NCBI GenBank assembly: GCA_029263395.1
Contig: JAJCXO010000067.1
Location: 62,001 to 126,000, forward strand
Source of the DNA: Acidobacteriota bacterium
GTDB taxonomy: Bacteria; Acidobacteriota; Thermoanaerobaculia; Multivoradales; J023
Length of the DNA: 64,000 nt
Direction of reading: 5' to 3'
Translations under genes and position numbers: made by a program
Shown here: piece after piece, positions 28,601 to 38,373 of the stretch
Layout: each line of letters starts with the position of its first letter
Numbering within the stretch: position 1 is the stretch's first letter
The notes under the pieces: model-generated
Told to the model about the DNA's origin: nothing
Databases searched by the model: none
What the model saw: the letters and a program-made list of their open reading frames with translations, nothing else

Positions 28601-29092
28601 CTTGCCGACGAACCCTTCGAACAGGCTCGAGTCTTGGACGGAAAGCTGCTGCGGGGAGCGATCGACTTGGTAGAAGAAGATCCGGATCGCCCACTGCTGC
28701 GGGTGACGGACCACAAAACCGGCAAAAGCCCCGACCTCAAACGGCTGATCGTCGGCGGCGGCAAAACGCTGCAGCCGGTGCTGTATGCCCTCGCTGCCGA
28801 GCAACTTCTGGGAACCAAAGTCGAATCTGGACGGTTGTCGTTTTGCACGCGACGCGGTCGTTATTCCAAGCAAGAGGTTGCGCTCGACGACGACGCACGG
28901 CGCGCCGCTGGTGAAGTGCTGTCCGAGATCGACCGCGCTATAAAAACCGGCTTTTTCCCCGCCGCCCCTGACAGCGGGGAGTGTAAGTGGTGCGATTATC
29001 GGCAGATCTGCGGCCCCAACGTCGAGGCCCGCATCCGTCGCAAGCACCCACAACGGCTGATCTCCTTGAACCGACTGCGGGAGATGCCATGA
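25640..29092 (+). CDS. addB: AddB-like inactivated helicase / PD-(D/E)XK nuclease with Fe-S motif
   Basis: 1150 residues, in the size range of AddB. The N-terminal motor region keeps the overall pattern but shows no Walker A (IVAASSAKDRLCAARRWLEE where GxGKT would be). Motor motifs appear at ~620-720 (GRVFVATVDEARGRDFEAVF, PGLAEGIFPRRAQEDPLLL). The C-terminal RecB-type nuclease has AIDLVEEDPDRPLLRVTDHK then TGKS. Iron-sulfur cysteines fit C850 (AACPF) and CxxCx5C at ~1115-1124 (CKWCDYRQIC), the AddB spacing. With AddA it processes double-strand breaks for RecA. A low-complexity Thr/Ala/Asp linker is encoded by 15-nt repeats (26986-27030). Overlaps addA by 4 bp (ATGA). The symbol is by family resemblance. 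Confidence 0.82.
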   Translation: MTHRRIVAASSAKDRLCAARRWLEETLATGSEILVLAPYRGAADDLLREVCAAGSGLFGVHRATPTQLAAELATPRMAAAHLGPLSGLGVEALAARVISLCAAAGELNYFEPVAEAPGMARALAKTLRELRAHGTEGADLAATGLPGQDLARLLDRYQRELVDSSLADPATVLELARKEVESGHHLLVNLPVLLLDPTPAPIIERRFLTELIQRAPTALATLVPGDDEGCRALEAIFDLKAETVDDPTAVNKLDRLRQRIFATLPDHPEGDKTPDPQTDDGAPEDAQPASTTEDISFTFLSAAGEGRECVEIARRIHALARSQGSLDGESRSLGFDRVAILLRDPYAYLPLVEEALRRAEIPAYFSRGTRRPHPAGRALLALLDCTSEGLSASRFAEYLSLGQVPELDDAGAPSPVEVPWVAPAGDQLVFKTLLEPEAQPKLGAAQSATATDATATDATATNATASDDTSGDSTPVIAGTLRTPRGWERLLVDARVYGGIERWRERLAGLRAEIHLQLKGLGGEESARESHLQAQLERLTHLEHFALPVIETLAELPTEALWGEWLEALEQLAALALRHPERILAILAELRPMDRVGPVTLDEVRRVLGERLAALHEDPPPRRYGRVFVATVDEARGRDFEAVFLPGLAEGIFPRRAQEDPLLLDGYRRRLSSTLPTQTDRIAGERLLLRIAAGAAHSRLIVSYPNLDMLQGRARVPSFYALDLLRAAEGNIPDLRRLEARAAAGSQSLLGWPAPRDATTAIDDAEYDLSVLEPLLRDTSTAAHGRGRFLLDANEHLTRSLRARWRRWRPGVSAADGVVDPDPATLTGLAHYRLDQRGYSPTALQRYAACPFRFLLYSIHGLKPRDAAVRLEQIDPLTRGSLFHEIQFELFQALEKNGLLSLEESAEHAVNSLLEGIVEQVAERYHADLAPAIDRIWRSGIEDIHTDLRGWIRDQIATQETWRPERFEMAFGLSRSHTTDTVPADMRLADEPFEQARVLDGKLLRGAIDLVEEDPDRPLLRVTDHKTGKSPDLKRLIVGGGKTLQPVLYALAAEQLLGTKVESGRLSFCTRRGRYSKQEVALDDDARRAAGEVLSEIDRAIKTGFFPAAPDSGECKWCDYRQICGPNVEARIRRKHPQRLISLNRLREMP
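26986..27030 (+). repeat. Three 15-bp tandem repeats inside the addB-like gene
   Basis: GGCGACTGATGCGAC occurs twice perfectly (26986-27000, 27001-27015) and once with one change (27016-27030). The multiple-of-3 unit keeps frame and encodes an ATDATATDATATNATA-type linker between motor segments. Copy number is probably variable between strains. Confidence 0.85.
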
Positions 29093-32000
29093 CTAGCGTC
29101 GGCTCACTCGACGACCAAGCGGCACGGCAACGGATCCGTACCTCCCTCGACGAGAGCTTGTTGGTGGAGGCGGCTGCCGGTACCGGCAAAACCACGGTAC
29201 TGGTGGACCGGCTGGTAGCAGTCCTACGCGGTGGTGCCACCACGATTGATCGGATCGTTGCGGTGACCTTCACCCGCAAGGCGGCGGGGGAGCTCAAACT
29301 GCGCCTGCGTCAGGAGCTCGACCGAGCTCGCGGAGCCACCGCCGACGCTGTCGAACGGAACCACCTGGAAAACGCTCTGGCACGGCTCGAAGAAGCACAT
29401 GTCGGCACCATCCACTCATTTTGCGCCGAGATCCTGCGCGAACGACCGGTTGAGGCGCGGATCGACCCAGCCTTTGAAGAGGTCGATGACCAGGCCTCTT
29501 CCCAGCTGTACGACCGCGCCTTCCAGAGCTGGATCGAGCGCAAGCTCGATCAGATGCCCACTGGTCTGAGACGGATCTTGAGTCGCCTCGCTCGCGGTCG
29601 TAGCTTCGACAATTCGACGCCCCTCGACCGGTTGCGCGAAGCCGGTCGGAGTCTGGTCGATTGGCGCGATTTCACGGCCCCCTGGCAGCGTCGAACCTTC
29701 GAGCGCGAAACCGCGATCGATACCCTGTTGGAAGGGGTCGACGAGCTCGCCGAACTGTGCCGCCAGTGCCGCAATCGCCACGACTATCTGCGGCGCTCGC
29801 TCGAGCCCGCTGCCGACTTGTCAACCTGGGTGCGCCGCACCGAAACCGTCGCAGAACGTGACTACGACGAACTCGAAGCGCAAATGGTGGATCTCTTCTA
29901 CCAGCTGCACCGCAATCGCACTTGGAAGGGCCGCGGTCAGTGGTTTGCCGCCAACGTGCCACGCGAGCAGGCCTTGAAGATTAGGGAAGCGGTCCTCGGT
30001 GCCCTCGAAGCGTTCAAACGCCAAGCTGATGCTGATCTGGCCGCGCTGCTCCAGATTGAGCTGAGAGAAGTGATCGTCGACTATGAGGAGCTCAAGCGGC
30101 GCGCTGGTCAACTCGACTTTCTAGATCTCCTGCTGCGAGCCCGGGACCTGATCCGGGACAACGAATCGATCCGCAACGAGCTCCAGACCCGATTCACCCA
30201 TCTTTTTGTCGACGAATTTCAGGACACCGATCCGCTACAAGCCGAGATCTTGCTGCTGCTCACCGCCGACAACCCGGCCGAAACCGAGTGGCGCCAAGCG
30301 CAACCACGGGCCGGCAAGCTGTTCCTGGTGGGTGATCCCAAACAGTCGATCTACCGTTTCCGCCGGGCGGATGTGCTGCTGTATCAGGACGTCAAACGCC
30401 AACTGACCGAACACGGTGCCGTCGCCATGGTGCAGATGCAACGCAGCTACCGCGCCGTTGGCGCCCTCCAGCATGCCGTCAACGCCGCTTTCGCCAGCCA
30501 GATGACAGGGGATCTAGCCAGCGGCCAACCCGACTACATCCCGCTGCAACCGCATCGTGAAACTCCGGCTGAGCAACCGCATCTCGTCGTCGTGCCGGCA
30601 CCGGCACCCTTCGGTTACTCCAAGGTCACTAAAACCCGGATCGAAGCCTGTCTGCCGGACACCACCGCCGCCTTCATCGCCTGGCTGCTCCACGACAGCG
30701 GCTGGACGGTACAGGATCCCGACGATCGCAACCGGCGAATCGCCATCGCCCCAAGACACATCGCGTTGCTGTTTCGTCGCTTCATGTCGTGGGGTGGCGA
30801 CGTCACCCGCGGCTACGTCGGAGCCCTCGAAGCCCGGGCCGTGCCACATGTGTTGGTCGGCGGTCGTTCCTTTCATCAACGGGAAGAGGTGGAAACCCTG
30901 CGAGCGGCGTTGACCGCGGTCGAGTGGCCGGACGACCGCCTCGCCACGTATTCCACGCTGCGCGGCGACCTGTTCGCAATCTCCGACAACCTGCTGCTGC
31001 GCTACCGGGTGCAAGACTGGAAGCTCCATCCTTTTGCGACGCGACCCTACGCCCGCCAGGCCGGCGAGGACATCACTTGCTTCCAGCCGATCTGTGAAGC
31101 CTTGGATCTTCTGGCGGAGCTCCATCGCAAGCGGAACTACGTCCCGATCACCGACACGATTCATCGTTTACTCGAACATACCCGCGCCCATGCCGGCTTT
31201 GCCTTGCGGCCAGCCGGCCACCAAGTACTCGCCAATATCGAGCGGGTGTGCGACCTGGCGCGCAGCTTCGAGGTCCGCGGCGGGCTGTCGTTCCGGGGTT
31301 TTGTCGAACATCTCGACGCCGAATCCGAACGCCCAGGATCGAGTTATTCGCCGGTCTTGGAAGAAGGTGCTGATGGCGTGCGAGTGATGACCGCCCACGC
31401 CGCCAAAGGGCTCGAGTTTCCGGTGGTGGTGCTGGCGGATCTCACCGCCAACATTGCGCGGCCGGAGCCCAGTCTCTATCTCGACGCGACACGCCAGCTC
31501 AGTGCGTCGAAGCTGCTCGGCCTCTCGCCGTGGGAGCTCCAAGATCACGCCGAGCTCGAACACTCCCGCGACCAGGCCGAAGGCGTCCGCCTGGCCTATG
31601 TTGCAGCAACCCGCGCCAAAGATCTGTTGGTTGTGCCCGGGGTTGGCACCGAGCCATGGCAGGGTGGCTGGCTGAGTCCGCTCAATCCGGTGATCTACCC
31701 CCCACGAGACGCTTATCAAGCGGCCACGCCGGCTCCCGGCTGCCCGCCTCCAAAAGGTTCGACTACCGTGCTCGAAAGCCCGCAAACGATGGCAGGTGCA
31801 CTGCATACCTCGGTTCGCCCAGGGCTCCACAAACCGATGGCTGGCGAGCACCAGGTCGTGTGGTGGGACCCGAGTGTGCTGGCGCTCGGGGTCGAACGCA
31901 ACTTTGGTCTGCGCCAGGCGGAAATCCTAGGACACGACGCCAGCGGCGCGGCGGCGGCGGAAGGATCGGCGAGTTATCGCAAGTGGCGCAACCAACGGGA

Positions 32001-32562
32001 CCGCCTGCTGGCTGAAGGTGGTCGGGCGCGATTCGACGTGGCGATTGTGACCGAGCTCGAAGAGCCACCACCCGACGACGGCGAAACACCCATGATCGAG
32101 CTCGAGATGGTGCCACGGCTCAGTGACCGACCGGGTGGTAAACGGTTCGGAACCCTGGTCCATACGCTGCTGCGCGATGTCGACTTCGACGCCGACAAGG
32201 CCGCGGTGGGTGCGTTGGCCGAAATGCACGGACGCATGCTCGACGCCACATCAGACGAGATGGCTGCCGCGGTCATTGGTGTCTGCCGAACCCTCGAACA
32301 CCCCCTGATGCGTCGCGCCGCTGCTGCCGAACGCCGACATCGCGAAGCCCCATTTTTGCTCGATCTTGGGCAAGGCGCCGTGGTCGAGGGCACCATCGAC
32401 CTGGCATTCTTCGAGAACGGGACCTGGATCGTGATCGATTTCAAAACCGACGCCGACCTCACCGCTCGCGAAGAGAGTTATCGATGCCAACTCGCCTGGT
32501 ACGTTCACGCCCTGCGGACGATGACCGGCAAACCGGCACAGGGTGTGTTGCTCGGGGTCTGA
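29089..32562 (+). CDS. addA: AddA/RecB-like UvrD-family helicase-nuclease
   Basis: 1157 residues from ATG 29089, which overlaps the addB-like stop codon; the frame is open upstream, but this is the coupled start. SF1A motifs: Walker A EAAAGTGKTTVL (~27-38), AVTFTRKAAGELKLRL, Walker B LFVDEFQDTDPLQAEIL (~379), LVGDPKQSIYRFRRAD, RVMTAHAAKGLEFPVVVL and YVAATRAKDLLVV. The C-terminal nuclease has EGTIDLAFFENGTWIVIDFK and QLAWY (~1100-1145). It acts with AddB to unwind and resect DNA ends; both proteins have nuclease signatures, as in AddAB rather than RecBCD. A hairpin terminator follows immediately. Confidence 0.9.
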   Translation: MTSVGSLDDQAARQRIRTSLDESLLVEAAAGTGKTTVLVDRLVAVLRGGATTIDRIVAVTFTRKAAGELKLRLRQELDRARGATADAVERNHLENALARLEEAHVGTIHSFCAEILRERPVEARIDPAFEEVDDQASSQLYDRAFQSWIERKLDQMPTGLRRILSRLARGRSFDNSTPLDRLREAGRSLVDWRDFTAPWQRRTFERETAIDTLLEGVDELAELCRQCRNRHDYLRRSLEPAADLSTWVRRTETVAERDYDELEAQMVDLFYQLHRNRTWKGRGQWFAANVPREQALKIREAVLGALEAFKRQADADLAALLQIELREVIVDYEELKRRAGQLDFLDLLLRARDLIRDNESIRNELQTRFTHLFVDEFQDTDPLQAEILLLLTADNPAETEWRQAQPRAGKLFLVGDPKQSIYRFRRADVLLYQDVKRQLTEHGAVAMVQMQRSYRAVGALQHAVNAAFASQMTGDLASGQPDYIPLQPHRETPAEQPHLVVVPAPAPFGYSKVTKTRIEACLPDTTAAFIAWLLHDSGWTVQDPDDRNRRIAIAPRHIALLFRRFMSWGGDVTRGYVGALEARAVPHVLVGGRSFHQREEVETLRAALTAVEWPDDRLATYSTLRGDLFAISDNLLLRYRVQDWKLHPFATRPYARQAGEDITCFQPICEALDLLAELHRKRNYVPITDTIHRLLEHTRAHAGFALRPAGHQVLANIERVCDLARSFEVRGGLSFRGFVEHLDAESERPGSSYSPVLEEGADGVRVMTAHAAKGLEFPVVVLADLTANIARPEPSLYLDATRQLSASKLLGLSPWELQDHAELEHSRDQAEGVRLAYVAATRAKDLLVVPGVGTEPWQGGWLSPLNPVIYPPRDAYQAATPAPGCPPPKGSTTVLESPQTMAGALHTSVRPGLHKPMAGEHQVVWWDPSVLALGVERNFGLRQAEILGHDASGAAAAEGSASYRKWRNQRDRLLAEGGRARFDVAIVTELEEPPPDDGETPMIELEMVPRLSDRPGGKRFGTLVHTLLRDVDFDADKAAVGALAEMHGRMLDATSDEMAAAVIGVCRTLEHPLMRRAAAAERRHREAPFLLDLGQGAVVEGTIDLAFFENGTWIVIDFKTDADLTAREESYRCQLAWYVHALRTMTGKPAQGVLLGV

Positions 32563-32578
32563 GGGCGAACGCTCGCCC
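32563..32578. terminator. Hairpin after addA
   Basis: GGGCGA (32563-32568) and TCGCCC (32573-32578) with loop ACGC, directly at the addA stop codon and between convergent genes. A second weaker GC-rich hairpin lies at about 32595-32620. Confidence 0.45.
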
Positions 32579-32636
32579 CGACGAATCCAAGTCTGAGGGC
32601 GGACACAAGGCCCGCGCCGACGCAGCAAGGCTCTAG

Positions 32637-34259
32637 CTACAACAATTCGCTGATCAGATTGAGCAGCTCATCGCGATCGATGGGCTTGGTGAGATGCCCG
32701 GTGCAGCCGGCTTCCAGGCTGCGCTCGCGGTGTTCGGACATGGCATGGGCGGTCAGGGCGAGAATCGGCCGCTTATAGCCCCCTTCCCGTAACCTTCGAG
32801 TCGCCTCGTAGCCGTCAACCACCGGCATCTGGAGATCCATCAACACCAGATCGAAGGGCCGCTCGCTCTCCGCTGCGAGTACCAACTCGACAGCACTCTG
32901 GCCGTTCTCGACAACCGTCACCTCAGCTCCCGCCGCTTTCAAGATACTGGCGGTCAACACCTGGTTGACCGGATTGTCCTCGGCCAACAAGAAGCGGCCG
33001 GCAAGCTTGTTGTCGGACTTCTTGGGCAACGGTCGCAGCCCACGGGTCGCCACCAGCGAAAGATCCTCGATCCGTGGTTTTTTGTCGAGTGATCCGATCG
33101 GCACCGTCAGGCGCAAGGTGCTGCCTCTCCCCAACTGACTCTCGACTGTGATCTCTCCCCCCAGCATCTTGATCAGCCGTAGGCTGAGCGACAGCCCCAA
33201 GCCGGCTCCGCCGAAATATCGAGCACTCGAGGGGTCGGCCTGTGAAAACGGCTCGAAGAGATGTTTGACGACCTCATTCGACATACCAATTCCGGTGTCG
33301 ACCACCACCAACTCCAAAGATGGTTCGGGCACCTCCAAAAGCCGCACCGTAAGGTGCACTCCCCCAACTTCGGTAAACTTGACTGCGTTGCCGAGCAGGT
33401 TGATCAAGATCTGACGCAACCGAGTCGGGTCGGTCTCGATCGTCTGTGGCACTGGGCCGCGGTTCTCCAAGGCCAGATCGAGCCCCTTCTTGCTGGCCCT
33501 GACGCGAATCAACGCCATCACCTTGGCCAAGAAATCCGGCAAGTTGAAACTCCGCCGTTCGATCACCAACTTTCCGGTTTCGATCTTGGACAGATCCAAG
33601 ATGTCGTCCAGCAAGTCCAGCAGATAGTCGCCATTGTCCTTGATCGCCAACAGATCCTGAATCCGCGACGGCGCAGCGCTACGGATGTGGTCATCGTCGA
33701 GCAAGATGTCGGCGAACCCCAGGATGGCGGTCATCGGAGTACGGATTTCGTGGCTCAAGTTGGTCAGGAACTCACTTTTGGCGAGATTGGCTTGGTCGGC
33801 CTGCTCCTTGGCCTCTTCCAAAGCTCTCGATTGCGCGAGGAGATCTGCAGCCTGCTGTTCGATCCGTGCTTCGAGCTCAAACCGCTCGATCGTCGCCTGG
33901 GCTGTTTTGGGTAGCTGCTGCAAAAACAACAGCTCGGTGTCCTTGATTACATAGTCGGCAGCGCCAGCCTTGAGCAACTCCACCGCTAATTGCGCATCGG
34001 TATAACCGGTGACCACAACCACCGGTAAGGTGCGTATCCTGTCGCCCAACGCGGCGATGAATTCCATGCCGGTCATATCCGGCAATTTGTAGTCGAGGAG
34101 CACTAGGCGGACGGACTGACTGGCGAGGATCTCGAGCCCGCGATCTCCACGGCCAACCGATTCGCAGACAAAACCCGCACCCTCGAGAGCAATACTTTCG
34201 AGCTCGGCGAGCGGCGGCTCGTCTTCTACGATCAGGATTCTAGAGGTTTCTTCGCTCAT
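32637..34259 (-). CDS. Hybrid histidine kinase with receiver domains at both ends
   Basis: 540 residues. The start is set at ATG 34259 (GAGGGG upstream, sequence [16 protein letters not shown] beginning the domain); the frame extends upstream without support. Order: receiver 1 (~8-120, phosphoacceptor in [13 protein letters not shown]), a coiled coil (~130-175), HisKA with His in [18 protein letters not shown] (~185), HATPase ([27 protein letters not shown]) and receiver 2 (~415-535, [13 protein letters not shown], then LTKPI). No membrane segment, so an upstream kinase probably feeds receiver 1. Such proteins work in multistep phosphorelays; no Hpt protein or output regulator is encoded nearby. 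34260-34531 upstream shows nothing else. Confidence 0.9.
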   Translation of the reverse strand: MSEETSRILIVEDEPPLAELESIALEGAGFVCESVGRGDRGLEILASQSVRLVLLDYKLPDMTGMEFIAALGDRIRTLPVVVVTGYTDAQLAVELLKAGAADYVIKDTELLFLQQLPKTAQATIERFELEARIEQQAADLLAQSRALEEAKEQADQANLAKSEFLTNLSHEIRTPMTAILGFADILLDDDHIRSAAPSRIQDLLAIKDNGDYLLDLLDDILDLSKIETGKLVIERRSFNLPDFLAKVMALIRVRASKKGLDLALENRGPVPQTIETDPTRLRQILINLLGNAVKFTEVGGVHLTVRLLEVPEPSLELVVVDTGIGMSNEVVKHLFEPFSQADPSSARYFGGAGLGLSLSLRLIKMLGGEITVESQLGRGSTLRLTVPIGSLDKKPRIEDLSLVATRGLRPLPKKSDNKLAGRFLLAEDNPVNQVLTASILKAAGAEVTVVENGQSAVELVLAAESERPFDLVLMDLQMPVVDGYEATRRLREGGYKRPILALTAHAMSEHRERSLEAGCTGHLTKPIDRDELLNLISELL

Positions 34260-34531
34260 GGCCCCTCTGGTCTGATAGCCCGCTTGATCATTGCTCTGGG
34301 TAAAGTCTTGCGCTAGAGGTGCCGTCAGCCAGCTGTGTTCGCGAGCTTGCCACCGATTGCCTCGTACCAAAATTTAGCATCGAGCTCATTCGAGCCCTCG
34401 CCACTCCCCGGCCTGCCACCGGCGGCTCCCCACAGGGGTTCCCCTTGCCAACGGCGGCCTCCTGCCCCAGTTATCAACCAGCCACAGTATCGCTCACCCG
34501 GCGGGCCAGAACAAGACCGGTGATCAATCGC

Positions 34532-35809
34532 CTAGTGCAAAAGAACAAAGTCGCTGGCCTGGGACGACAACTCGATCTCTTGCGGCAAATGTTGGCCGTC
34601 GAGCCACACGATCCACTGCTGTGCCAATAGCTCTGACAACTCCTCGAAAGCTGCCGCCAACTCTTTCAGCGACCCAACATCGCGGACTTCACCCCAAGCT
34701 TCGAGTCCCGGTGGACGTTTGCTCTCGGGATTCCAAACCACTACCGGCACCCGCAAATGTTCGAGGTAACGCCGCGCCTGGACTGAAGTCAGGGAATCGT
34801 CCGGCGCCAGTTTGGAGCGCGGAATGATCACCACCGCCCGGCGATGCCGCCCGCGGTAGGCCGTCATCCCAGCGACGGCAACCGCGGAGTTGAGGCGCGG
34901 CACATCATCGTCCTCGGTCTTGAACGAGACACCGGTGAGCAGCCGGTAGAGATCCCCCAAGCCGGCATCATAAGCTGGGGATACCGGAAACAAGCTAAAG
35001 GTTGCGGCAACTCCTTCGCTGCGACTCGGAGTTGTGGACAGAAATCGTAAATGCTGATCCCCGGACAGAACCAGGGACTTGGGCACTTTGTAGGCGCCGC
35101 CAGGCTCGATGAAGCGTGGAAACGGCCGATCCAGCACCACCACAACTTCCGCCGTCTCCTTCTCGACCGCGATGACGCGCAACGGTTCGCCATCCTTCAC
35201 AAACCAATCCTTCACGGTTGCCGCCGTCGGGGGTCGCCGGAGCTTCTTGGTGGATTTGACTGCCAGCGCTGTGTTTTCGGTCGAGACCTCATCCACATAG
35301 GCACCACCGAAGGTGAAATCGACCCGTGAAGACACCCGCTTGTCGAACTCGAGCTCAACTTGCAGCAAATGCAGCTCCGACTCGTCGACCGGTGGCAGCG
35401 TAAACCGTCGTGGATCGTCGAAGGTGAGCGCAGTTCCATCGAGGGTCGCGGTCACCGATTTCGGCTCGGCACCGGCAGAGCTTTCCCAGGACAGACGGGC
35501 CACTCGCGGTTGCCCGGGCTGACGTGGCTCGAGCAGCACCGTGGCAACCACCGGCTCCTTCGGTAGGTTCAACCATTGGCTGACCCGTCCGAGCTCACGC
35601 TGCTGATCATCAAAAGCGATCGCTTCGAGATGCTGCGGTTCGAGCTCCTCGCCGAAGTCGCAATCCACCGTCCACGGGGCGCCACGCAACATGCCGAGAC
35701 GTTCGCCGTCGAGCCGCAACTCGACAACCGCGACGTTGTCACCAACCACCACCTCAACCGGCTTGACACCGAAGAACAGACCGAGAAAAAGCGTCGCAAA
35801 TGCAACCAT
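34532..35809 (-). CDS. Secreted protein partnered with the VWFA-type protein
   Basis: 425 residues beginning MVAFATLFLGLFFGVKPVEV, a short hydrophobic N-terminus that may be a signal peptide or membrane anchor. The rest is beta-rich with Ig-like segments (VAVVELRLDGERLGMLRGAP, VTATLDGTALTFDDPRRFTL). A C-terminal alpha/beta part (RHRRAVVIIPRSKLAPDDS, RRYLEHLRVPVVVWNPESKR) resembles a degenerate VWA-like half without an obvious DxSxS. It starts 8 bp after the VWFA gene stop, so the two form an operon. Repeated Ig-like pieces in both products suggest related architecture. No named family. Confidence 0.7.
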   Translation of the reverse strand: MVAFATLFLGLFFGVKPVEVVVGDNVAVVELRLDGERLGMLRGAPWTVDCDFGEELEPQHLEAIAFDDQQRELGRVSQWLNLPKEPVVATVLLEPRQPGQPRVARLSWESSAGAEPKSVTATLDGTALTFDDPRRFTLPPVDESELHLLQVELEFDKRVSSRVDFTFGGAYVDEVSTENTALAVKSTKKLRRPPTAATVKDWFVKDGEPLRVIAVEKETAEVVVVLDRPFPRFIEPGGAYKVPKSLVLSGDQHLRFLSTTPSRSEGVAATFSLFPVSPAYDAGLGDLYRLLTGVSFKTEDDDVPRLNSAVAVAGMTAYRGRHRRAVVIIPRSKLAPDDSLTSVQARRYLEHLRVPVVVWNPESKRPPGLEAWGEVRDVGSLKELAAAFEELSELLAQQWIVWLDGQHLPQEIELSSQASDFVLLH

Positions 35810-35817
35810 GGAGCACC

Positions 35818-38373
35818 TTATGGGTAATAACCGGACCGCGTCTGGACCCGTGCGCCAGGCGCGTCAACGGTGACGCGGAGCGGCCTGAAATCGGCCTCTG
35901 TCGCTGTTCCGGTGGGCTCAAACGTGAGTAAGTAGCGGGATCGAAGCTCGTCGAGAATGGCCTGAAAAACCCCCGTCAACTCCCCTAGATCGGTCAGAAA
36001 CAGCGCTCTTCCGCCGGTCTCGAGGGCCAGGTCTTCGAGGACTCGACGGCTCTCTTTGTCGTCGAAAGCTGAACCGAAGCCGACGGCATACAGCGAGGCC
36101 GCGGTGCGGCGGGAAGCGTCGACGGCCTGTTCCAGGCTCAGACGACTAGCCTCGTCCTGGCCATCGGTGAACAGCACCATCGCCAACGGATCCGAGGTGC
36201 CATCAAAGGTGTTGTAGGCCTGCACCAGGCCATCATAAAGCGCAGTGCCGCCGCCCGCGTCGAGTCCGGCCAGGGCCCGATCAAGCTCGGCGAGCTTGGT
36301 GGTCAAGCCGATATCAACCACCAAATCGGAGGCGAACGACAGCACCGCAACCCGGTCGCGGGAAGACGCCAACACGGTCTGTGCAAAAACGCCAGCGGCC
36401 GCGGTGACAGTTGCCAAATGAGGCTCCATCGAAATCGAACGGTCGATCAAAAGCACGGCCGATACCGCGCCATCACCGGCCGCTTGAAAGCGTTCGATCC
36501 GCCGCGGTGAACCGCTATCGAGAATCTGGAATTGTTCCACATCCAGGCCAAGTACCGGTTGGCCCTCGCGATCACTCACCAGCACTGGCAGCTCCACCAA
36601 CCGGACATCGATCGCCTCGGCAAAGGCGGCCCCATTGACCACCACCGCATCCTCTGCCGAGGTCCCATCGGCGAGGGTCGCAACCGCCCGCACAACGGCG
36701 GCCGAGCCGTCCGGCAGTCGCAGCGTGTGCTCAAAAGGGGCCTGCTGGAATGTTGCAACCGACTGATCCCCGAGGAATAGCTCGAGTTGATCTGGCGGAC
36801 CGCCGTCGGGCGTTTCCACGTGAACTCTAGCGGTCAGAACGCCCGGGTAGATCCCTCCCGGCCGTGGCTCGACCAGCTGCACTCGAAACCGTTGTGCTCC
36901 CTGGTTGAGCCAGAGCTGATCGGTTGCCACCTCTTGATCGCCGACCAAGCCCACCACGCGAATGCGGTGCGGAACGGGTGAGGTGCCTAGATCGAGCTCA
37001 ACACTATAAGGTGGTCGGCGTTTGCTCAGCACCGGCTTGCCATTCATGAAGAACGTCACTTTTTCGAGCTCGCCCTGTGACCGGGTGCGGAACCGGAGCT
37101 TACCGACATGGACGTTGCCGACAGGAGGGACCAGGCGAAGCGTCACCCCGACGTCAGGTTCTTCGATCGGTAACCTGGCCGCGGTCACCAGGCCATCCGG
37201 CGCCGGAATTTCGATCTCCCGCACCACCTGAGCAAATTGCCCACCGTAGAGATCTTCGACCAGGACCCGCAAGCTGACCGGGCCGGGCCGCAGGTAGCGG
37301 GTGAAGCCGACAGGAATTTTGGTCGTCGCCTCTGGAGTTGGCCCTTCGAAACCGTACCGAAAACTCTCGAACAACTTGCCGTCGCGGATCACTTCGCCGA
37401 TCAGCTGAAAGTTGTGGAATAGTTCGTCGTCAAAATGCCGACCCGGCGCCTGATCTAGGGCGATCCCAAGCATCATCCGCACCGCGGTTCGGCTCTGCTT
37501 ACGGTCTGGGAAGGTCAGGTCGACGTCGACCTCGAACGTCTCGGCGCCACGTGGTAAGTCGGTGGCGCTGGACGCCAAGTTGGCCAACCATTCAGGAGAT
37601 GGCAACAAGGGAGACAACGCGTCGCGTAACAATCGATCGTAGTCGCCGATACGCGAGATCTCATTGAACACGTAACGCAGGACTTCGTCGGCACACAATT
37701 CCTGGATGTTATTCGTCGGCAATCCGCCGGAGCGCTGAATCGGACGCAGCGGTCCACCAGGCAAGTGGACCTCGTATTCGGCGCCGACGCTGCGGCGCAG
37801 AAGGATCACCGGGAAACGTTTCGAGACCCGCTCGCTGACGCCATAGAACCAAATCTCGAGCTCCTTGGAGCGCGAGAAACAACGCGCCACCGGCCGCCCG
37901 TCGGGTAAGGACCAAGCACCGGGAGGACCGTTGTACAGCAACAGTAAAAACCGCGGATCGCCATAAGGCACCCCATCAGGGCTGTCCTTGAACCGCTCCC
38001 AGCGCACCTTGAGCTCATTGACGGTTGTCTTCGGATCGGGATCGCGAGGCTCCCAGAACACCCGCATGAAGGCATCGCGTCGAAAGTCTTCTTGTAGGCG
38101 CAAGAAATAATCCAGCTCGCCATGGGTCATCAAGCCACGCACGCTCTGTATCCACTTGACATAACGCAGATCGAGTGCCCCCAGCGCCTGCGAGCGAGCC
38201 TGTTCGGTCAAAGGCTGCTCGGAACCGGTGGGCACCGCCTGCTGCGGTGATGGCTCGGGGGATGCGGGCTGTGCCCAAAGCGCGGTGGAAGATGCAACGA
38301 CGAACCCAACGATCGCCATCAACACAACCGAACGGAGAGGGGCGTAACGTAGGGTAGGCGTGCGGATCAACAT
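35818..38373 (-). CDS. Secreted GWxTD and VWFA-related domain protein
   Basis: 851 residues from ATG 38373, chosen because a signal peptide follows directly (RSVVLMAIVGFVVASSTALW then AQ); the longer frame to 38589 lacks support. Residues ~70-250 match the GWxTD pattern (FMRVFWEPRDPDPKTTVNEL, YGDPRFLLLLYNGPPGAW). Two Ig-like segments lie at ~400-580. The C-terminal ~230 residues are a von Willebrand A domain of the acidobacterial VWFA-related type, with MIDAS residues in VLLIDRSISM, a Thr in GGGTALYDGL, and LFTDGQDEAS. Role unknown; probably a periplasmic or surface adhesion/complex-building protein. Operon with the gene at 34532-35809. Confidence 0.88.
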   Translation of the reverse strand: MLIRTPTLRYAPLRSVVLMAIVGFVVASSTALWAQPASPEPSPQQAVPTGSEQPLTEQARSQALGALDLRYVKWIQSVRGLMTHGELDYFLRLQEDFRRDAFMRVFWEPRDPDPKTTVNELKVRWERFKDSPDGVPYGDPRFLLLLYNGPPGAWSLPDGRPVARCFSRSKELEIWFYGVSERVSKRFPVILLRRSVGAEYEVHLPGGPLRPIQRSGGLPTNNIQELCADEVLRYVFNEISRIGDYDRLLRDALSPLLPSPEWLANLASSATDLPRGAETFEVDVDLTFPDRKQSRTAVRMMLGIALDQAPGRHFDDELFHNFQLIGEVIRDGKLFESFRYGFEGPTPEATTKIPVGFTRYLRPGPVSLRVLVEDLYGGQFAQVVREIEIPAPDGLVTAARLPIEEPDVGVTLRLVPPVGNVHVGKLRFRTRSQGELEKVTFFMNGKPVLSKRRPPYSVELDLGTSPVPHRIRVVGLVGDQEVATDQLWLNQGAQRFRVQLVEPRPGGIYPGVLTARVHVETPDGGPPDQLELFLGDQSVATFQQAPFEHTLRLPDGSAAVVRAVATLADGTSAEDAVVVNGAAFAEAIDVRLVELPVLVSDREGQPVLGLDVEQFQILDSGSPRRIERFQAAGDGAVSAVLLIDRSISMEPHLATVTAAAGVFAQTVLASSRDRVAVLSFASDLVVDIGLTTKLAELDRALAGLDAGGGTALYDGLVQAYNTFDGTSDPLAMVLFTDGQDEASRLSLEQAVDASRRTAASLYAVGFGSAFDDKESRRVLEDLALETGGRALFLTDLGELTGVFQAILDELRSRYLLTFEPTGTATEADFRPLRVTVDAPGARVQTRSGYYP

